DNA of 64,000 bases, taken from the NCBI RefSeq assembly GCF_043641665.1, contig NC_092194.1, positions 14,800,798 through 14,864,797 of the forward strand, read 5' to 3'. The stretch comes from Enoplosus armatus (taxonomy: Eukaryota > Chordata > Actinopteri > Centrarchiformes > Enoplosidae). A model generated the notes under the pieces. The model was not told the origin of the DNA and did no database searches. It saw only the letters and a program-made list of their open reading frames with translations. Positions 63,401 to 64,000 of the stretch are shown in pieces; position 1 is the stretch's first letter; each line of letters starts with the position of its first letter. The translations under genes were made by a program, and so were the position numbers.

Positions 63401-63772
63401 GAGAGTTGCTCTGTCGAATGGCCCAGAGTCACACACAAGTGAGTTTCTGTGGTTTTAAAGAGACTTTACAATCATCTAGTGAAAGGATGCATGATCGCCA
63501 GTCTTTGTATACAAAATTGCAAGTTCCTTCATTTTAGAGATTCAACTTCGATCTGAATTTTTCTCTTGATTCTATTGAGTATTTGTGCTGATCACTTCCT
63601 TCTTTCTTCCTCAGAGTGACTATAGAGGTGATGATGCCTGGCACAGAGATCAGCGCCGGACTGATGGACAGGTTGAGTCCCAACTGAGGGCAGAGCTGGA
63701 GGAGAGCCAGAAACAACTGAAATGTGCTCATGACACTCAGCAAGAGCAAAAGAACAAAACACAGTCACTGAG
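34151..63772 (+). CDS. pcnt: Pericentrin (pcnt), 51 coding exons, 3' end beyond the window
   Basis: Pericentrin is the giant coiled-coil scaffold of the pericentriolar material; it docks gamma-tubulin ring complexes and other centrosome proteins. I threaded 51 exons with consistent phase, 10,601 coding bases or about 3,533 codons, already longer than human PCNT (about 3,340). Diagnostic PCNT segments include SRVDDIERLKTEF followed by RRYFEQRLRVTEENYREE, the SLRLSLANIHVSQLEHSQ repeat region, and HEVSDSQDGD. The N-terminus, MDEDERQRKLEAGRAKLAS, fits the PCNT/AKAP9 family, and the head-to-head C21orf58 neighbour fixes it as pcnt. The ATG has G at -3 and +4. The calmodulin-binding PACT domain that targets centrosomes is not in the window. 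The last donor seen is at 63,773. Exon coordinates are in the block entries. Confidence 0.93.
34199..37526 (+). other. pcnt: pcnt intron 1, no other gene seen
   Basis: A 3.3 kb intron. A 147-codon minus-strand frame at 36,110-36,553 has no splice or family support. No recognisable transposon was found. Confidence 0.6.
38747..38818. repeat. Inverted CA/GT double microsatellite in pcnt intron 3
   Basis: (AC)14 at 38,747-38,774 is followed by a 14 bp spacer and (GT)15 at 38,789-38,818. The two tracts are complementary, so the locus can fold into a hairpin of up to about 28 bp, in DNA or in the pre-mRNA. Confidence 0.9.
39615..40540 (+). CDS. pcnt: pcnt exon 5 (residues 174-482): long coiled-coil exon
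   Basis: A single 926 bp exon. It starts TSVEFLRIKSQSG, then runs through an acidic linker into about 190 residues of heptad-rich Glu/Arg/Lys coiled coil. It ends in a Ser-rich acidic tail (SADF). A large N-terminal exon like this suits the vertebrate PCNT/AKAP9 family. The donor CAG/GTTAGA is slightly weak, but the phase joins cleanly to SFELNSEV in exon 6. Confidence 0.9.
40648..45109 (+). CDS. pcnt: pcnt exons 6-15 (residues 482-1261): coiled-coil block
   Basis: Exons: 40648-41007, 41486-41894, 42117-42533, 42635-42853, 43027-43122, 43263-43406, 43713-43968, 44186-44265, 44405-44660, 45009-45109. Exon 12 (SLRLSLANIHVSQLEHSQ, then LLQAQHQLELDRIRQQ) is a clear match to the first conserved PCNT coiled coil. 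Exons 6-9 have Glu/Lys heptads with little specific signature. The exon 6 acceptor is preceded by an unusual run of about 20 T residues. Exon 14 contains a run of ETQNSLTATQTELGKTQAAL, which looks like a short internal repeat of QTELxxTQxxL units. Confidence 0.88.
45288..46342 (+). CDS. pcnt: pcnt exons 16-19 (residues 1262-1407): PCNT-diagnostic segment
   Basis: Exons: 45288-45399, 45663-45789, 46050-46169, 46264-46342. The order TSRQELGELKEQLLARSS, RVDDIERLKTEF, RRYFEQRLRVTEENYREE and IALLQLRLVEGALEES parallels human PCNT residue by residue. AKAP9 lacks the SRVEDLEQLK part. This block is my strongest evidence for pcnt over akap9. Confidence 0.93.
46582..51781 (+). CDS. pcnt: pcnt exons 20-31 (residues 1408-2047): coiled-coil block
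   Basis: Exons: 46582-46686, 47159-47270, 47378-47418, 47516-47650, 47784-48030, 48132-48282, 48720-49173, 49317-49514, 49634-49705, 50378-50482, 50765-50917, 51635-51781. Exon 26 holds the PCNT region with repeated LEALxxxHxxQLxxL units (QLDSLSASHSDQLAAMAVEF; ELVALEAVLNAKRKADIESL). It ends DTLEATYLKEVQ, the counterpart of human SLDSLESCYLSEFQ. Exon 22 is only 41 bp. Intron 28 is 672 bp and intron 30 is 717 bp; both hold open frames without family support. Confidence 0.88.
51782..53866 (+). other. pcnt: pcnt intron 31, contains a MITE
   Basis: A 2.1 kb intron. It contains the dispersed repeat at 52,177-52,520, a short CA run at 52,863-52,876, and purine-rich text at 52,985-53,060. No extra exon with in-phase splice sites was found. 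Confidence 0.6.
52177..52520. repeat. MITE-like teleost repeat, copy C (longest)
   Basis: It starts AGTAGAACTGAAATGATCAG and has the fuller interior missing from copy B (TTTTCAAGCAAAAATGTC, TTTTGGACTGTTGGTCTGAC, AAATAAGACATTTGAAGAC, GGAAATTGTGATTGAC). It ends near AATTATAGTCCTGG. It is a diverged member of the family at 6,221 and 13,305, inserted in pcnt intron 31. Confidence 0.75.
53867..56527 (+). CDS. pcnt: pcnt exons 32-38 (residues 2048-2468): conserved central region
   Basis: Exons: 53867-54027, 54206-54378, 54627-54808, 54888-55050, 55279-55521, 56008-56240, 56420-56527. Exon 32 has RRDRESQEGSNLLKMLTDDL, like human PCNT REGANLLSMLKADV. Exon 33 has LRKVLIEMIRSTIATEDLIG, closer to AKAP9 LLKILLEVVKTTAAVEETIG. 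Exon 35 ends LHKAEG and exon 36 begins LLDGYVAEKAVLEES, similar to both paralogues. Exon 38 has EQAVEREHERDEFQQEIRRL, the shared PCNT/AKAP9 element. Confidence 0.92.
56790..56810 (+). CDS. pcnt: pcnt exon 39, 21 bp micro-exon (FEDLVLQ)
   Basis: Seven codons are flanked by an excellent acceptor (pyrimidine tract, then TTGCTGTAG) and donor (CAG/GTATGA). It is phase 0 on both sides, so it can be included or skipped without a frame change. It lies in the linker between the EREHERDEFQQE element and the NEEIDKLAGRIRELEQ coiled coil. Expression data would be needed to know how often it is used. Confidence 0.65.
57191..61520 (+). CDS. pcnt: pcnt exons 40-46 (residues 2476-3186): long coiled coil
   Basis: Exons: 57191-57427, 57537-57710, 57904-58056, 58624-58803, 58913-59938, 60973-61143, 61331-61520. 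Exon 40 (LAERNEEIDKLAGRIRELEQ) resembles AKAP9 ERNEEIEKLEFRVRELEQ. Exon 44 is 1,026 bp. It begins VLEAELEDLRSQVEHLQ and includes HEVSDSQDGDSINPSPAPSP, whose HEVSDSQ core is PCNT-specific. About 240 residues of uninterrupted Glu/Lys/Arg heptads follow. Exon 46 ends in a His/Gln-rich linker. Confidence 0.92.
59939..60972 (+). other. pcnt: pcnt intron 44, nothing further seen
   Basis: A 1 kb intron with no recognisable gene. A short CTGCTGCTGCTG run lies near 60,327-60,340. Confidence 0.6.
61746..63772 (+). CDS. pcnt: pcnt exons 47-51 (residues 3186-3534): disordered linker and start of C-terminal coil
   Basis: Exons: 61746-62080, 62193-62295, 62903-63075, 63163-63438, 63615-63772. Exon 47 has LSSPEVLRRLE, like human PCNT SSPEVLRKDW, in a Ser/Pro-rich disordered stretch. 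Exons 48-49 give WASDGYGSNVSSELGARLRV and EYLRCRGI. Exon 50 (LLKKVYQESCRILTLSQ) aligns with PCNT MVRDESHQILALSE. Exon 51 ends with two bases of a split codon at donor AG/GTATAT, so the gene continues to the right. Confidence 0.88.
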
Positions 63773-64000
63773 GTATATTTCACACACACTAATCTGTTTT
63801 TGTATAATATGTCACTCATGTTGGGTAAAATCAGCAATTTATTGTCGTTAAATTTTGTATGCTAAATTTGTGCATTCAATGTATTTAAGTGGTTTATTTG
63901 ATCTTTTATCATTTTTCAAAAAACTTAAAACAGTCTTATTTATTTTTTTCCAAATAGTCTCGTATTATGTATTGTTATAACATTGTATTGGTGTTGCTAG

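Noticed and set aside
34151..63772. Identification of the giant coiled-coil gene as akap9
   Set aside because: Several blocks resemble AKAP9, but SRVDDIERLK, HEVSDSQ and the SLRLSLANIHVSQLE segment are PCNT-specific, and the C21orf58 neighbour is the PCNT synteny.

Overview
The window is ray-finned fish (teleost, probably percomorph) nuclear DNA. The evidence is vertebrate intron-exon structure with GT-AG splice sites, many long CA/GT microsatellites, several dispersed repeats I recognise as common in teleost genomes, and vertebrate orthologues with fish-like divergence. There is no bacterial, viral or CRISPR content.

Layout. Bases 1 to about 20,200 are gene-poor. They hold microsatellites, fold-back and MITE-like repeats, a CpG-rich island near 10 kb that looks like a promoter and first exon of an unidentified minus-strand gene, and two blocks that read like conserved non-coding DNA. 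From about 20,200 to 29,910 lies a complete + strand atg9a gene: promoter and non-coding first exon, 18 coding exons, 858 codons before the stop, and a 1.6 kb 3' UTR. Its second coding intron is an AT-AC intron of the minor (U12) spliceosome. A tRNA-Lys(TTT) with its own Pol III terminator sits at 30,236-30,308. A minus-strand C21orf58 homologue occupies 30,972-33,035, with 5' untranslated exons reaching about 33.7 kb. It is head-to-head with a very large + strand pericentrin gene (pcnt), which starts at 34,151 and runs off the right edge. I could thread 51 coding exons of pcnt, about 3,533 codons, with reading phase preserved at every junction. The C-terminal PACT domain lies outside the window.

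How the genes relate. C21orf58 and PCNT are also divergent neighbours on human 21q22.3, so this pair is old conserved synteny. They share a short intergenic promoter with five CCAAT boxes. In human, ATG9A is on chromosome 2, so atg9a next to pcnt is a fish-side arrangement. atg9a encodes the autophagy lipid scramblase, pcnt the centrosome scaffold that recruits gamma-tubulin complexes, and C21orf58 a poorly characterised protein. The pcnt product mixes PCNT-specific segments with segments that more closely resemble its paralogue AKAP9, suggesting that it keeps features of the common ancestor.

The exon models were built by eye from splice sites, reading phase and remembered family sequence. 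No alignment or search was run.
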